A stretch of DNA of 64,000 bases. Origin: Colias croceus. Its lineage: Eukaryota; Arthropoda; Insecta; Lepidoptera; Pieridae. The stretch covers positions 1,180,501 to 1,244,500 of the forward strand of contig NC_059544.1 of the NCBI RefSeq assembly GCF_905220415.1, written 5' to 3'. Below, one piece after another: positions 1 to 11,700 of the stretch (positions within the stretch are counted from its first letter, which is position 1; each line of letters starts with the position of its first letter). A program made the translations under genes and the position numbers. Below the pieces are notes generated by a model. The model was not told the DNA's origin and ran no database searches. It worked only from the letters and a program-made list of their open reading frames with translations.

Positions 1-607
1 TCATGTGTTTCTCGAAAGTTCTAAGTAAGTATCTGAATTCATCATTACATTCAAAAAGTGTCACATAACATTTATATGATAGTTGATTTCGATATTAAGA
101 AGAATGTTCGTAGATCAAGTTTAATATGTAGAGTCAAATTTCGTGTCACAATATTAGTTATCCATATTGCTCCGAAACGGACACATTCTCATGAAATTTT
201 GTGTGCCTATTGGGCCCATAGTTCATACTTACCCAAAGTGATAAAAAGAGGCAGAACAACATTTAACAGCCAGTTTTGATATAAAAAGGAAAGTGTGTCT
301 AAATAAAAATCTCCAAGACGTTCTATATATTATTCGTATAAGCTCACGATGTTTACATGTCACTCACATATAATATTACAGCTTGAAGGTCGAGACCTTG
401 CTCTCCGTGACCAACAAATTATCACATTTCATTATGGAATAATATGGACTATGGAGGTAATCAAAACGCTTTCAATGTATTGTTTTCTTGTAAAATATGC
501 AAAATATGCATATCGATTTTGCATGTTTTCCAAAAACTAAAAATACCTACCTAAATAATATACCTCTATTATGAACTTAAGATATCTTTAAGACTACTTA
601 AACTTAA
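1..607. other. Left-edge non-coding stretch with an old short-element remnant
   Basis: No exon recognised. About 150-260 resembles, on the minus strand, the body of the element at 21,483-21,645: the shared phrase is an 'oriented' tract reading as AAACGG..ATTCTCATGAAATTTTGTGTGC. It is heavily diverged and has no clean ends. The rest is AT-rich sequence in which I see nothing. Short open frames at 58-279 and 349-540 lack any recognisable motif and are probably chance. Confidence 0.4.
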
Positions 608-790
608 ACTAGCTGTGCCCTGTGGCTCCATGTACAAATAATAGCATCTGCAATTCCAAACCTTTAGTGATTGATTTTTTAAATCTAATTTGCATATGTA
701 TAATGTTTCATCCTGGGTCTACAACTTTAAAATCAAAAAACTTGAAAGCGTAACGGACAAACAGACTTTCACATTCATAGTATACCTACG
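608..790 (+). repeat. Degenerate short interspersed element, CTAGCTG head
   Basis: Begins ACTAGCTGTGCCCTGTGG and ends near GTAACGGACAAACAGAC..TTCATAGTATA. The head-and-tail plan is the same as in other short elements in this window (CTAGCT head, then a (GACA)-like run and a TA-rich tail), but the body is diverged. Non-coding. Confidence 0.5.
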
Positions 791-1020
791 AGTGGTATGG
801 ATTACAGACAGTTACATCATTACATCAAGTTTCTTTTGAACCAACTTCTAATAACAGGCTATCGACGGGACCCAATAATACTTCGTAATTCGTATCTAAG
901 GTAAATTTGTAAGACATGAAATATAATCGCATAAAGTTTCTTCCAAATAAATGAATTTGCTCTACAATTTAATCCCATTATTCTCTATGTCAAATTATTG
1001 TAATCAAAAATCATACAAAA

Positions 1021-1214
1021 ACTAGCTGTGCTAGCTCGGTTTTACCCGCATTGCTCGGCTCCTGTTGGTCTTAGCGTGATTATAAATAGCCCATAGCTTT
1101 CCTCGATAAATGGGCTATCTAACACCGAAATAATTTTTCAAATCGGACCAGTTTTTCCTGAGATTAGCGCGTTCAAACAAACAAACTCTTCAGCCTTCTA
1201 ATATTAGTATAGAT
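1021..1214 (+). repeat. Short interspersed element, family S1 (copy 1)
   Basis: Starts ACTAGCTGTGCTAGCTCGG, has the internal phrases ATAAATGGGCTATCTAACACC and CAAATCGGACCAG, and ends CTAATATTAGTATAGAT. The same body occurs at 33,756-33,939 (same strand) and reversed at 6,991-7,186, 48,011-48,190, 60,728-60,921 and 61,432-61,627. Head and tail match the lepidopteran non-LTR-derived short elements; no coding capacity. Confidence 0.8.
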
Positions 1215-1573
1215 AAGTATAAATTGCGACAATCGATTTTTTAATTCTTCAGTTACCTATAAATAAAGTAAGCAATAACATAAATTCATATTTATAGTGC
1301 AGTCACGTTCAAGCACTAGGTCATTGATAAAGGAGCAGATAGTGCTTCCCAGAAACCTGCAGTTCATGCAATGTCATACCCAAGGTCAAGGAATAAATGC
1401 TTTTGTTTTGTTTATCTTTAATTTATTGGTGAATCGTACAAAGGTTGTTAATTAATTGTTACTAAATGTTGACTTAATGTAATTTGATAGTGAACGAATA
1501 ATTATTGGACGTTAATAAATAAATGATTGTTATTGGTAATTGGACTGCTATAAGATAAGAGATGTGGAATTAT

Positions 1574-1757
1574 TTTTATACGTCGCCCCGGCTTCGCCCG
1601 TGGTACATATTCACGTTTTCTCTACATAAGAACCATCCTCGAACTTCAAGGAATATTATAAAAAAAGAATTAACGAAATCGGTTAAGCCGTTCTCAAGTT
1701 ATGCGCTTACCAACACATTTTGGGATTCATTTTTATATTATAGATTAGCGTTTAATG
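1574..1757 (+). repeat. Short interspersed element, family S4
   Basis: Begins GCCCCGGCTTCGCCCGTGG, the same 20-base head as the element at 21,483-21,645, and ends TTTTTATATTATAGATTAG. The middle differs from the 21.5-kb copy but keeps the AAATCGGTTAAGCCGTT-type centre seen in this class. The 77-codon open frame across it is not a gene. Confidence 0.65.
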
Positions 1758-1939
1758 TGAATGCATCTCCGATAGGTTTAAAAATGATGCGATAAAAATA
1801 TTCCTGAGTTGTTGTCTATTGCAAATGCTCTACATATTCTTATTTCTTCTTTATTCCAACAATGATGAAGTTTTTAGGAAAACATATCTAAGTTGTGAAG
1901 ACGTAGACGAAGGGGGTTATTATACTTTGATATTATGTA

Positions 1940-2228
1940 CTATTTACTTCCATCGATCGTCGAGTTGCACAGGTTCTAGCCATCGCCATATGGTGGACGT
2001 TCCATGTACCCGGACTAAGCGGTTCGGTTCCACATTCTTTATCCGAACCGCGAGGGACTGGAACATGCTTCCTGAGTCTGTGTTCCCCGACGAGTACAAT
2101 ATGGGGGTCTTCAAGCGTAGAGAGAACAGGTACCTTCTAGGGAAGCGCGCTCCATCTTAGACCACATCTCAGCTTAACATCAGGCGAGATTGTGGTCAAG
2201 CCCTTCCCTATTACCAATAAAAAAAAAC
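1940..2228 (+). mobile_element. 3' end of a non-LTR retrotransposon (C-terminus of ORF2 plus 3' UTR)
   Basis: A frame ending at the stop at 2158-2160 reads, near its end, TRTKRFGSTFFIRTARDWN followed by LPESVFPDEYNMGVFKRR. This is the conserved tail of insect LINE reverse-transcriptase ORFs (TRTKRF..SFF.R.A..WN.LP..VFP..). After the stop comes CTTAACATCAGGCGAGATTG, a well-known 3' UTR phrase of lepidopteran LINEs, and an A-rich end at about 2,220. Only the last ~70 codons are present, so this is a severely 5'-truncated, dead copy. Upstream of ~1,940 the frame loses similarity. Confidence 0.8.
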
Positions 2229-2574
2229 CTAAAATGGAAAAGAAAAATAATCACGTTTATTTTTGGACTCTATTCGGAGTCTTTAGTTAGACTATAGGCC
2301 ATTACAAACAAACACACAAAAATATATTCATTTTACTTATTATAATACATATGAGTAAAGTTATAGTAGAGTTATGTTTACAGTAGTAATATGAATAGTA
2401 ATGACTACAATTATGTATTCTATTTATCGTTAAAGGTCATGATTTCCGCACAACATTGTTATGTAGAGTTAATATTCTCACGATACGAGATGCTATAGTT
2501 TACTCCAAACTTTAAGATATCTTCTAAAGTTAAACCTCTAGGTTTAGGTAGAAGATGGTTTAAAATATATTATA

Positions 2575-2700
2575 TACAGAGGTAGTTTTAACGCGCCAAT
2601 TGCAGGAACTACTGGACCAATTTAAAAAAATATTGCATATTACGTCCGTGATCCCTTAGTGCTATATGAAGTGTGAAGCCAGGGCGCACTGCTAGTCTTT
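2575..2700 (-). repeat. Old, diverged S1 short-element remnant
   Basis: Contains TAACGCGCCAATTGCAGGAACTACTGGACCAATTT, aligning by eye to the intact S1 copy at 61,432 (reversed orientation relative to 1,021), and a decayed head near GTGAAGCCAGGGCGCACTGC. Many substitutions show it is older than the other copies. Confidence 0.55.
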
Positions 2701-3722
2701 AATTAAATTTCCACGTCACCTTGTTATTGACTAAACTTCTCTAAAACGTGATAGATGCATGATTTTTTATGTATATCCAGTGTGCCTATATTAATATGTA
2801 TTTTAGTATACTGTTGTCCAAAGTTTAACACCTCAATTTGTACTAGGTAGGTCATCTCTATTTATACGAACATCATCGTAAATACGAGATATGGAAAATA
2901 TGTACATTATAATAAGATTTCTTAGAAATACATCGATTTACGATGTCTGTGTAATAGGTTCGAGATTTGCATAATCGAGTTGGATTATAAATTATTTTAT
3001 TGGCTGCGGATGACAGTTAATTTAAGAACGGAGGTACATTTACAAGGATTATATTTAACAGGATAGTTTCAATGGCAAGAAGGATTTAAGGAGATTAGAG
3101 TATGTTTTTAAGTGTAACTAAACCGATTATTTTTATGGACCATTTGAAATGAAGATGTATGTTGATGGTAAGTTTATTTTAAGGGTTTTGACGCATTTGG
3201 AGCACTTCTCAATAGGTGCACTCCGCAAATGGAGCACTTTTCAAGATGAATGGAGATTTGAAAAAGGCTATAGGTACCCTTTAATTCTAAACTCATGGAA
3301 CGTTTTTCCTTATTTAAATCAATTCAGTAAGAATTCAGTACTGCATAAAATATAATTTCCAATCGAGGACGTAAAAGGACTAGGTACATAAATTGTTTCG
3401 TCGTAAGTGCTCTTGTATTGATCCAATGAACATAGCAAATGAAATTTATTTGTACTTATTTACCATTCATTGGAGGTATCACAGAACGTGCGCTAACTAC
3501 AAAAATAAACCAAAACATTGTGTAGTAAGAGCTATTTTTGTACATGACACAAACGTTGAGATCATTTCGTTTTGTCATTTACTGCGTAATGAATAAACGT
3601 GTTTAGGTTATGGTCAAAGAGTCGTGTAAATTGTAATATTTCCTTTTGGAAAATTAAAATGCTCTTTCGGTTAATTTGGACATCCATATTCCATATCTTT
3701 ACTACTTTAATACTAGTGTAAC
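2701..3722. other. Non-coding stretch, nothing recognised
   Basis: AT-rich sequence without a convincing exon, splice-bounded frame or repeat family. The open frames at 3,149-3,355 and 3,393-3,596 encode no motif I know and have no supporting context. Confidence 0.4.
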
Positions 3723-3922
3723 AATCACTACATAATATAAAACAAAGTCGCTTTCTATATCCCTATGTCCCTATGTCCCTTTGTATCTTAATACCACGCA
3801 AGTCGCAACGGATATTGATGCGGTTTTTTTAATAGATAGAGTGATTCAAGAGGAAGGTTTTAGTATATAATTTATTAGGTTTGAGACAAAGCGGGCGAAG
3901 CCGCGGGCGGTAAGACCGTTAG
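3723..3922 (-). repeat. Short interspersed element, family S3 (reversed copy)
   Basis: Read on the minus strand it starts CTTACCGCCCGCGGCTTCGC, passes through AAACCTTCCTCTTGAATCAC and ends at the CACTACATAATATAAAA end. The same element lies on the plus strand at 46,584-46,769. It carries a short CCCTATGT tandem repeat near 3,762-3,780. Confidence 0.75.
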
Positions 3923-6277
3923 TTTTGTTATAAACGCAAAAGTTATTTTATAGTTTGTTGCCTAAGCCTAGAACATTCACGACTAAACCTCTAATAGGAT
4001 TTGAATGAATTTTCGATATTAACCTTGGAGATAGCCAAGGTTGCTTATAGCTAGTCAAAACAAAACCGGATTATTTTTTAGTTTGCGAAAGTAAGCTGAT
4101 TATTTCGTAGTAGAGGAAATGTATTCTTATAGGAAAATCATATGGTATACTGATAACATGAAGAGCATAGAGATGCAGTGGAAAACTATATGAAAATATA
4201 AGCTTTGAAATTGAGCCGTTAAAACATGGGAAAATATTTGATAAAAAAAATGAAATTAATTCCAAGAAGTTGTTATTGTAAATTGTTATAAGTAAGTGTT
4301 CGTATTGTGTGAAATAAAGATCAATTGACTGAATTGTTTTATTATTCGTTGTGTTTTTATTGAAACGATACAAAAAGTAAAAAGGCTAAACGAGACCGTC
4401 GTTGTTTTATTTATCTGTAATATGTTTATTTTAATATTATTTTAAATACTAAGTAAGTTCATAAAAATTAATCATAATATAATTATGATTACAGTAATAT
4501 ATATAAGATACGTACGATTTTATCGCAAAATCTAGAGACTAAATACCTGAGTAACGAACAATTAACTAAACATAGGAACAGACGATAACCTACAAGCGCA
4601 TTATTATAATAGCCACATTTTAAACGAACATGCCATTTACAACCAAATATATACAACGTATCATTAAATTGCTAAATTGTATTTGTATATATTGGAATAT
4701 TGGTATATTCTATTGTCCAGTAAAAAAAGACTGGATCCAAAAATAAGCATTTCAAAGTCACCCAGCGTTAGCAACTACTTTCCTTCATCTTATTTGGATT
4801 CCAGACTGAACAAGTCTAGATTTTAAAGCTCCTATTCAAAACTTAACCTTCCTCCACACAGATAGAGTTGGTTTTAGATTAGCTGTAAAATTTATCTTCT
4901 TAAGGACAACGTTCGCTCGTACATAGAATAAATTTATTGCTAAAAGGCTAGCGAGTAGCAATTAGTTACAAGTAAATTGTACTTGCATTTGATATACGAA
5001 ATGTTTAATCGTGTTGCTATTCTGATGTATGAGTAATTGCTTCAGGATTTTATGAGGAAGTTTGATATTTTGTAATCTGAATCGAGTCACGTTGTAATAG
5101 CAGGTTCGAGAATTCGTATAAAGTATGGAAAAACTTTATTTTCGTAATTCTGGGGGATTAGATGTAGAAATAAAAACACGGAAAACGTGAAACTTTTGGT
5201 TGATTTTTTTTAATTTCATTCAATTTCGTGTTCTTCTGGGAACAGATTTTTGATCAGAACTAATCTATATACCAGGTAAGATTTCACTTAATTTTGACTG
5301 CGAAACAACAACACTATCAAATAAAGTGATTTTTCTAACAAGATAAGTGGCGCTTTAAAAATTATGTAGAGTCGATTTAAAAAAAAATAAATTGTTCGCC
5401 TCAAACTTGTATAATGTGTTTTAATTATACATGCTACTAATGAGTAACAGCTTTTAATATCCAGCATTGGATGTGAATACATATTTTTTTCCTTGAGTTA
5501 TTTTGATTAGAATTGCATTCAAATATGCAACTGATAGTTCAAATTAAAATATGATCTAAATGTATCGTTAAAATAGCATTATCGTGTATCATTTACATTT
5601 TTAAATCGTAAAATTTTATTTTATGGATGATTAAAATATTAAATTTGTATTGAAGAAGAGAGACGCTGTTTCCTCAATGCACCAATATTATCATATTCTA
5701 GAATGCCAGTCTATTTAAATCTCCAGGAAGATTGAAGATGCAAAGGTAAGTTGGGTAACACAAAAAAATGAAGAAAAATCGTTCCATAAGAGACAATTTC
5801 GATAATTATTAGACATTATTAAATTAATAACATATTATATTTAATGTATATTCTATAATGACTGTAGTAAGTTCAGTATACATAATATTATAATGTTTGT
5901 AAACAAACGTTCTTAAAAACTCTTTCATATTAAAAACGCAGACAAAATTGTAGTTCACCATGACTCATCTTCACACTCATAAACAGCATTCCACAGATAA
6001 AATCCTCAAACAAATATAATATCCAAAAAAGGGAACATTTAAATCTTATCTAGTTGAAGACGGAATGCATCCTTAAAAAGCAATCTGAACATTACTCGCT
6101 GTCATTAGCGGCAAAATGTGGTGACTTGTAAAAACGCATTCCATAAATGTTGTGGACTGGTAAAATTCTTTATTATGCTATTTAAAGGCTTCTTATGTGG
6201 CATTTACTTGATCTACATTGATTATCCTAAAGTCAGAAGTGGTAATGACGTTTTTAAGATTTTTTTGGAAAGGCTAG
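3923..6277. other. Long AT-rich non-coding stretch
   Basis: No recognisable exon. Open frames at 4,071-4,373 (minus) and 5,288-5,482 (minus) are AT-driven, hydrophobic-rich by composition and have no family motif. I see no repeat with clear ends here. Confidence 0.4.
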
Positions 6278-6421
6278 GTTACCGCCCGCGGCTCGGCCAG
6301 CGAAATTAAAAATGCCGTAAACTCAAGGCCTCCTCACTACCTCCAGACGTAGAAATCATATCATAAAAACGAACCGTTGCGACACACAAACAAACAAACA
6401 TTAATAATATGAGTAAAGATA
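6278..6421 (+). repeat. Degenerate short element with CCGCCCGCGGCTCGGC head
   Basis: Begins ACCGCCCGCGGCTCGGCC and ends CACAAACAAACAAACATTAATAATATGAGTAAAGATAGATA. It has the head and tail of the window's short-element class but a deleted, diverged body. Confidence 0.5.
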
Positions 6422-6990
6422 GATATACTTAGCTGTAGCATAGGAAAGATCTAAGTTAGGTCATGCAATCAAACCCATCTAACTAATGATCATATTATTA
6501 TACAAATATGTAAGCCACATTGTAGAGTCCAAAGTAATTAAAAAAATAATTATTTAATAGTATTTAATTGCTATAGAACTTTGAAATATTTCACGCGTAA
6601 ACACCTAACATCTCTATTAGAATAGGTGCGTTTATAAATGGTAAAAAATATTGATTTATTTAATCATCTCTTATTTCTCTAATATTTTTCTAGAATTTAT
6701 AAGACTCTTTGTCACAGCTCTTTCTTATAACCTTAGCTATTAAGATAATATATTATATGCCTTATATTGAATACTGATTTGCATTTACAAATGTTTGCTG
6801 AATAGCTGCGACGTTTTGCATAATAATGATTAAATATTTAGATAAACTATCAGATAATAATAAATATGTGTCTGCTTTATTTATAACAAAACGTATATGC
6901 CGATTAAAAATGTCAATTATTCAATAACTGATGAGATGGAATAATTTAAATTGCACTATCGCGTTGATACAATCTTTTCGTGGAATTAAA

Positions 6991-7186
6991 TCTATACTAA
7001 TATTATAAATCTGAAGAGTTTGTTTGTTTGTTAGAACGCGCTAATCTCGGGAATTACTGGTCCGATTTGAAAAATTCTTTCGGTGTTAGATAGCCCATTT
7101 ATCGAGGAAGGTTATTGACTATATATCATCACGCTACGACCAACAGGAGTGGAGCCACGGGGGTGAAACCGCGCGGAGCAGCTAGA
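6991..7186 (-). repeat. Short interspersed element, family S1 (reversed copy)
   Basis: Plus-strand reading: TATACTAATATTATAAATCTG, then GTTTGTTTGTTTG-like tract, CGCGCTAATCTCGGG, GATAGCCCATTTATCGAGG and the end CGCGCGGAGCAGCTAG. It is the reverse complement of the S1 copy at 1,021 with few changes. Confidence 0.8.
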
Positions 7187-7319
7187 GTAAGATACATCAA
7201 CACATGCTGAGATGAACTCCGTAAACTTTCGGAAGGTTTTAATTATTTGTAAATTTCCATCGTTGTGTACATGAGTAGAAATCGATTTAAAAAAATCACT
7301 GATAAAAAGCTCTAGTATT

Positions 7320-7510
7320 ACAACTTTCTAATGGTAAAACAAAGTCCTTCGCCGCTTCTATCTTTCTGTGCCTATTCGATGAACTCAAAACTACTGTAAG
7401 GAGTTTCATTGTTTTCACCAAAGGAATGCGCGATTCTCGAGGAAAGTTTAAGTACCTATACATATAATTTGTTAAGTTTTACATAGAGCGGGAGTAGCCG
7501 CGGTATGCTA
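7320..7510 (-). repeat. Diverged S3-like short element
   Basis: Contains AAAACAAAGTCCTTCGCCGC at one end and ACATAGAGCGGGAGTAGCCGCGG at the other, matching the ends of the S3 copy at 3,723-3,922 in the same orientation, with a different or decayed centre. Confidence 0.5.
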
Positions 7511-7822
7511 GAGATATATAAAAAACAAGTCATGTATTAATCAACAACATTTCAACGCTCATGTCTTATCCCATAAAATATTTGGCAACATGCATTTTTT
7601 ACTAAGGAAATAAATAACAAAATAAACCACATCCGCAGTAGCCTACACAGTTACGAATTAATATGGACCTGTTTGGGACCGGCCAAGTGGAACCCAAGGC
7701 CAGTACAGTGTAACTGAGTCTAATGTTTTGATGATATAATACTCAGTTTGGCAAAAGGGAGTTCAAATAGATGCCATACTTAATACCTACTACTCCGGCG
7801 TATTGGCAAGAGGGAGTTATAA

Positions 7823-8316
7823 TCTATATACATATAATAAATCTGTAGAAGGGTCAATTCTGTACATTGAAAATATTGAAAAAATAAATAGCAGGGGGTG
7901 TTACTGGATCGATACCAAACCCAAATATGTGATTAAAAAATGTTTTGTCTGTCTCTCTGTCTGTCTGTCTGTCTGTCTGTCTGTATGTGAAGGCATCACG
8001 TGAAAACTAGCGGTTCGATTTCGATGAAACTTGGTATAGTTATACCTTATTATCCTGGGCGTAAAATAGGATACTTTTTATCCTGGAAAAATACGTAGAA
8101 AAAAATTAATCTTAATTTTTCAGTTTTATCCATAGACGTTGTTCCGTAGAACCGCGAACACACGTTGCGTATTATTATAGGCCTAGCCGTATTTGGGAAT
8201 TGGGTCCAATAGATATTTATAGGATGTTATTGACAGAGGTACTCAAAATGGAGAAATAACCATCCACGCGCGAAGACCGACATCCGCGCGGACGGAGTCG
8301 CGGGCGGAAGCTAGTA
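7823..8316 (-). repeat. Short interspersed element, family S2 (reversed, ~490 bp)
   Basis: Nearly identical, in reverse complement, to 34,526-35,020. The minus strand starts CTAGCTTCCGCCCGCGACTC and includes a tract of GACA repeats (seen here as GTCT repeats at about 7,950-7,985) and a TTTATTATATGTATAGAT end. The 66-codon frame across the GTCT run encodes a VCLSVCLS repeat and is an artefact. Confidence 0.8.
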
Positions 8317-8645
8317 GTTACTATAAATTATATTTTGTATAAGGGTGCTTTTCCCACCAAAGATGTGCGAGGATTTGCAGCGAGGAATGTGTTTGAAAAG
8401 AATCAATTATATCGATTCATTTAGTTTGAAGCGTTTAGCGTTTGAAACGATACTATTGGTTATTTACAACCACATTCCTCGCTACACATCCTCCCATATT
8501 ATTGATGGAAAAGCATCCTTAAGCTGTTAGGATGTATTAATAAAGGTAGGATGTATTGGTACTAGTGTAAGTAAATATAATATTAATAATTAAGTCGCCA
8601 TTTATTTATACCTAAAAATAAAAATATTCTGCGCTAGGAGACCTA

Positions 8646-8974
8646 CCACTTCAGTCATCATCATCATCATCAGCCCATATACGTTCCCACTGCTGGGACA
8701 CGGGCCTCCTATGAGGGTACAGGCCATAATCCACCACGCTGGCCAAGTGCGGGTTGTTGGATGACACATGTCGTCGAACTTTTTAATTCTTCGACATGTC
8801 GGTTTCCTCACGATGTTTTCCTTCACCGTTCGAGCAGTGGTAATGTTACAACATGCGCAGATAAATTGAAAAATCAATTTATTTCCTGCGCGCTCGCCTG
8901 GTCTCGAACCACAGACTTATCGATTCGAAGTCCGAGGTCTCACCACTGAGCTACCACTGCTCTGCCACTTCAGT
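8646..8974 (-). mobile_element. tRNA-derived SINE with 10-bp target duplication
   Basis: On the minus strand the element begins near 8,964 with a tRNA-like head: an A-box-like TAGCTCAGTGG at 8,943-8,953 and a B-box GGTTCGAGACC at 8,900-8,910, i.e. an internal RNA polymerase III promoter. It ends in a (GAT)n tail at 8,656-8,672. The flanking direct repeat CCACTTCAGT occurs at 8,646-8,655 and again at 8,965-8,974, a perfect target-site duplication that shows a relatively recent insertion by LINE machinery. It is not coding; the open frames across it on both strands are incidental. Confidence 0.88.
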
Positions 8975-9578
8975 TGTCGTCTTTTATTCTTTTTAAATTT
9001 ATAATAAATTATTAAAATAATAACGGTAATTAGGTAAAAAATTAATGAGGCATTAGGTATTAAAGGAAAAATTTAGTTAGCTCTACCATTGTATGTACCA
9101 ATTCTAATTAGATGCTTTTAAATTTTTACATACGGCCATAAAGTTCTGTACCTATGAGGTATAAATAAAAGAAAAGATTAAAAGGCTAAAAATGAGTAAA
9201 ACTTAAGTAAATAATGTAGGTAAGTGTTCGTACAGACATTACTAATAATTTAAATATTTTATTGTGTTTTAGTCGTTTTACGTCGTGCACCGTAGCACGT
9301 CCACATTGGTAAAGGAAAAAAACTTGTCTTATTCAGAGAAATGACGCAGCGTAACTGTGATTCAACAATAGATACATTGATTAGATTTACTGGTTCATGA
9401 TTTTTAGTACGATATGGCTCTTAATAGTATTGTAGTATTTTTACAGTGCTTCTTGAAATGGAAGATATTGATCATATTTGGCGAGTTACTCGTAGTAAAA
9501 GTAAAAATACATATTTTATACTTTTTACTTTTCCCATAATAATCTACGCCTTTATTATGTAAGTACGTATATCCGTAT

Positions 9579-9805
9579 AGTACTAATATTATAAATGCGA
9601 AAGTTTGTGAGGCTGTGTGTGTTTGTTACTCTTTCACGCAATGACTACCGAAGTCCGAACCGATTATAATGAAATTTAGCACACATATTGAGGGTAACTT
9701 GGATTAACACAAAGCATAGGTTTTATCCCGGAAATCCCACGGGAACGGGAACTATGCGGGTTTTCCTTTGAAAACGCGTGCGAATCCGCGGGCGGAAAGC
9801 TAGTA
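9579..9805 (-). repeat. Short interspersed element, family S5 (reversed)
   Basis: Plus-strand reading starts TACTAATATTATAAATGCGAAAG, has GTGTGTGTTTGTTACTC and CACGCAATGACTACCGAAG, and ends GCGAATCCGCGGGCGGAAAGCTAGTA. Only one copy of this body is present in the window. Same head/tail class as S1-S4. Confidence 0.7.
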
Positions 9806-10980
9806 TTATCATAAATAATTTTTTCTATGTTTTTAAGTTTAGTAAGTTCCTTTATGGTCATAAAATTATTTCCGAAACGGATTTTGACTTCTTTAAACAC
9901 GAAATAGATATATTATTCCAATACATATCCAATGCGCATTACTTAGTTGATATTTGCCTAATTCCACTAAACTAGTTCTATTAATTTTCTAATATGGGAT
10001 ATGGTTAAAATTTTATCAAGTAAAATAATGAGATTTGGCTCTTAGTCTAAGTTTAAGTACCTATTTGAACTTTATACTCAGTCTTGAGTCATATGTAAGG
10101 TAAGGTTATCCTAAAGAGCTTTTGACATAGAGCCCAATAAAACTGATTGTAGAGGTAAGTTTTATATTTTATATAGACAGACTTTATTTAGCATACATTT
10201 AATAAAAGATGTATATTTCATCATCATTTAAATAGATATTTTATTAAATTTTCAACACATTATTATGAGCAGATAACTAGATAAAAAATATCGTATAGAA
10301 TCAGATGATCTTTGATAAAATAAAGGACGTCTAGAGTTATTTAGTCTCGACTAGTTTCAACTTTTATCGATATTATGTTATTTAAGCTGTGTTTAAAATT
10401 TATTTTTATTATAAGAATTTAATATAAAGTATCCATACTACACAGCTATACTGGGATAAACTTCCTAAATCGTTATACATAATAGCGTAAATTAGCGTAA
10501 TTAATACGCACTAGCCGAATTAAAAATATTTTACTAAATAAATCCTTTCTTTTTTTTTGTTGTATGTTTCAAATAAATAAAGAATGTTCTGCAAGTGTTA
10601 ATTACATAGATATGTTGTAATTAAAGAATTTTATACGTTGTTTACAAGTTCTTATTTAAATCATGCGTTGTACTTGACCCAGCGCGCAGAGATAAACGAT
10701 GACATCACCTATTTGGCTATTTTCGATCACCTTTGAAACTCGCTCAATTTCGTTAACATTTTAAGTACATAATTGAAATCTTTTTACCAATACTATAAAA
10801 ATAAATACATATTTATTTTATTTTTAATTGAATCAATATGTATAAAATAGTTTTTAAACAGAATTACGAAATCGGAATATTTTCCCGCCCATCGGAGGTG
10901 AATACAGACTAAAAATATTTAGTAATATCTATACAGATCAAGATACAGATTATCATTTATCTATAGCAATATATATAGAC
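9806..10980. other. AT-rich flank of the composite repeat array
   Basis: No exon or repeat family recognised. The last bases (10,965-10,980) are a TA-rich tract directly abutting the first array unit. Confidence 0.35.
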
Positions 10981-11700
10981 ACTAGCTGGTGTGTTGTGCG
11001 CGGGCTGCAAGCAGCCCGCGAGCCCCTTTTGCCCCTGGGTTGAAGCAATAGGGCAGTCATTAGAAAATGTGTTAGAATTCCCAGTCCATTTGTAATTTTC
11101 TGCTAACAGCGATTCCACAGTCAGTCGGTAATGCTTATAAATTCCCCATTCAAGTATTTTCCACTCCGGGAGGCTGTCCACCTTCGAGGGAGCGTAGTGC
11201 GCGGGCTGCAAGCAGCCCGCGAAGCATCCCAGGACAGAAATCTTCAGTCATTTGAAAATGCATTAAAATTCCCCGTCAATTTGCTATTATCTGCAAACAG
11301 CGATTCCACAGTCAATCGGAAGTGCTTATAAATTTCAAATTCAAATATTTTCTATTCCGGGGGGTGGTTCACCTTCGAGGGTGCATGGTGCGCGAGCTGC
11401 AAGCAGCTCGCGGCTCATCCCAGGGCAGAAATCTTCAGTCATTTGAAAATGCATTCAAATTTCCTATCCATTTGTTACATCTCCTAACAGCGATTCTACA
11501 GTCAGTCGGTAATGCTTATAAATTCCCCATTCAAAATTTTCTATTTCGGGGGGCTATCCACCTTCGAGGGTGCGTGGTGCGCGAGCTGCAAGCAGCTCGC
11601 GGCTCATCCCAGGGCAGAAATCTTCAGTCATTTGAAAATGCATTCGAATTTCCTTTCCATTTGTAACATCTGCTAACAGCGATTCTACAGTCAGTCGAAA
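10981..11700 (+). repeat. Block 1 of unit A: hairpin-bearing ~190-bp tandem repeats
   Basis: Four direct repeats contain CTTCAGTCATTTGAAAATGC, GATTC(C/T)ACAGTCAGTCGG, GCTTATAAATTCCCCATTCAA and CACCTTCGAGGG. Each carries a perfect 22-bp inverted repeat with AA loop at 10,999-11,020, 11,200-11,221, 11,391-11,412 and 11,580-11,601. The first two hairpins have the arm CGCGGGCTGC, the last two CGCGAGCTGC with the matching change on the other arm. Spacing is 201, 191 and 189 bp. Confidence 0.85.

Noticed and set aside
7803..8003. 66-codon frame ending VCLSVCLSVCLSVCEGIT
   Set aside because: GTCT microsatellite inside an S2 element.
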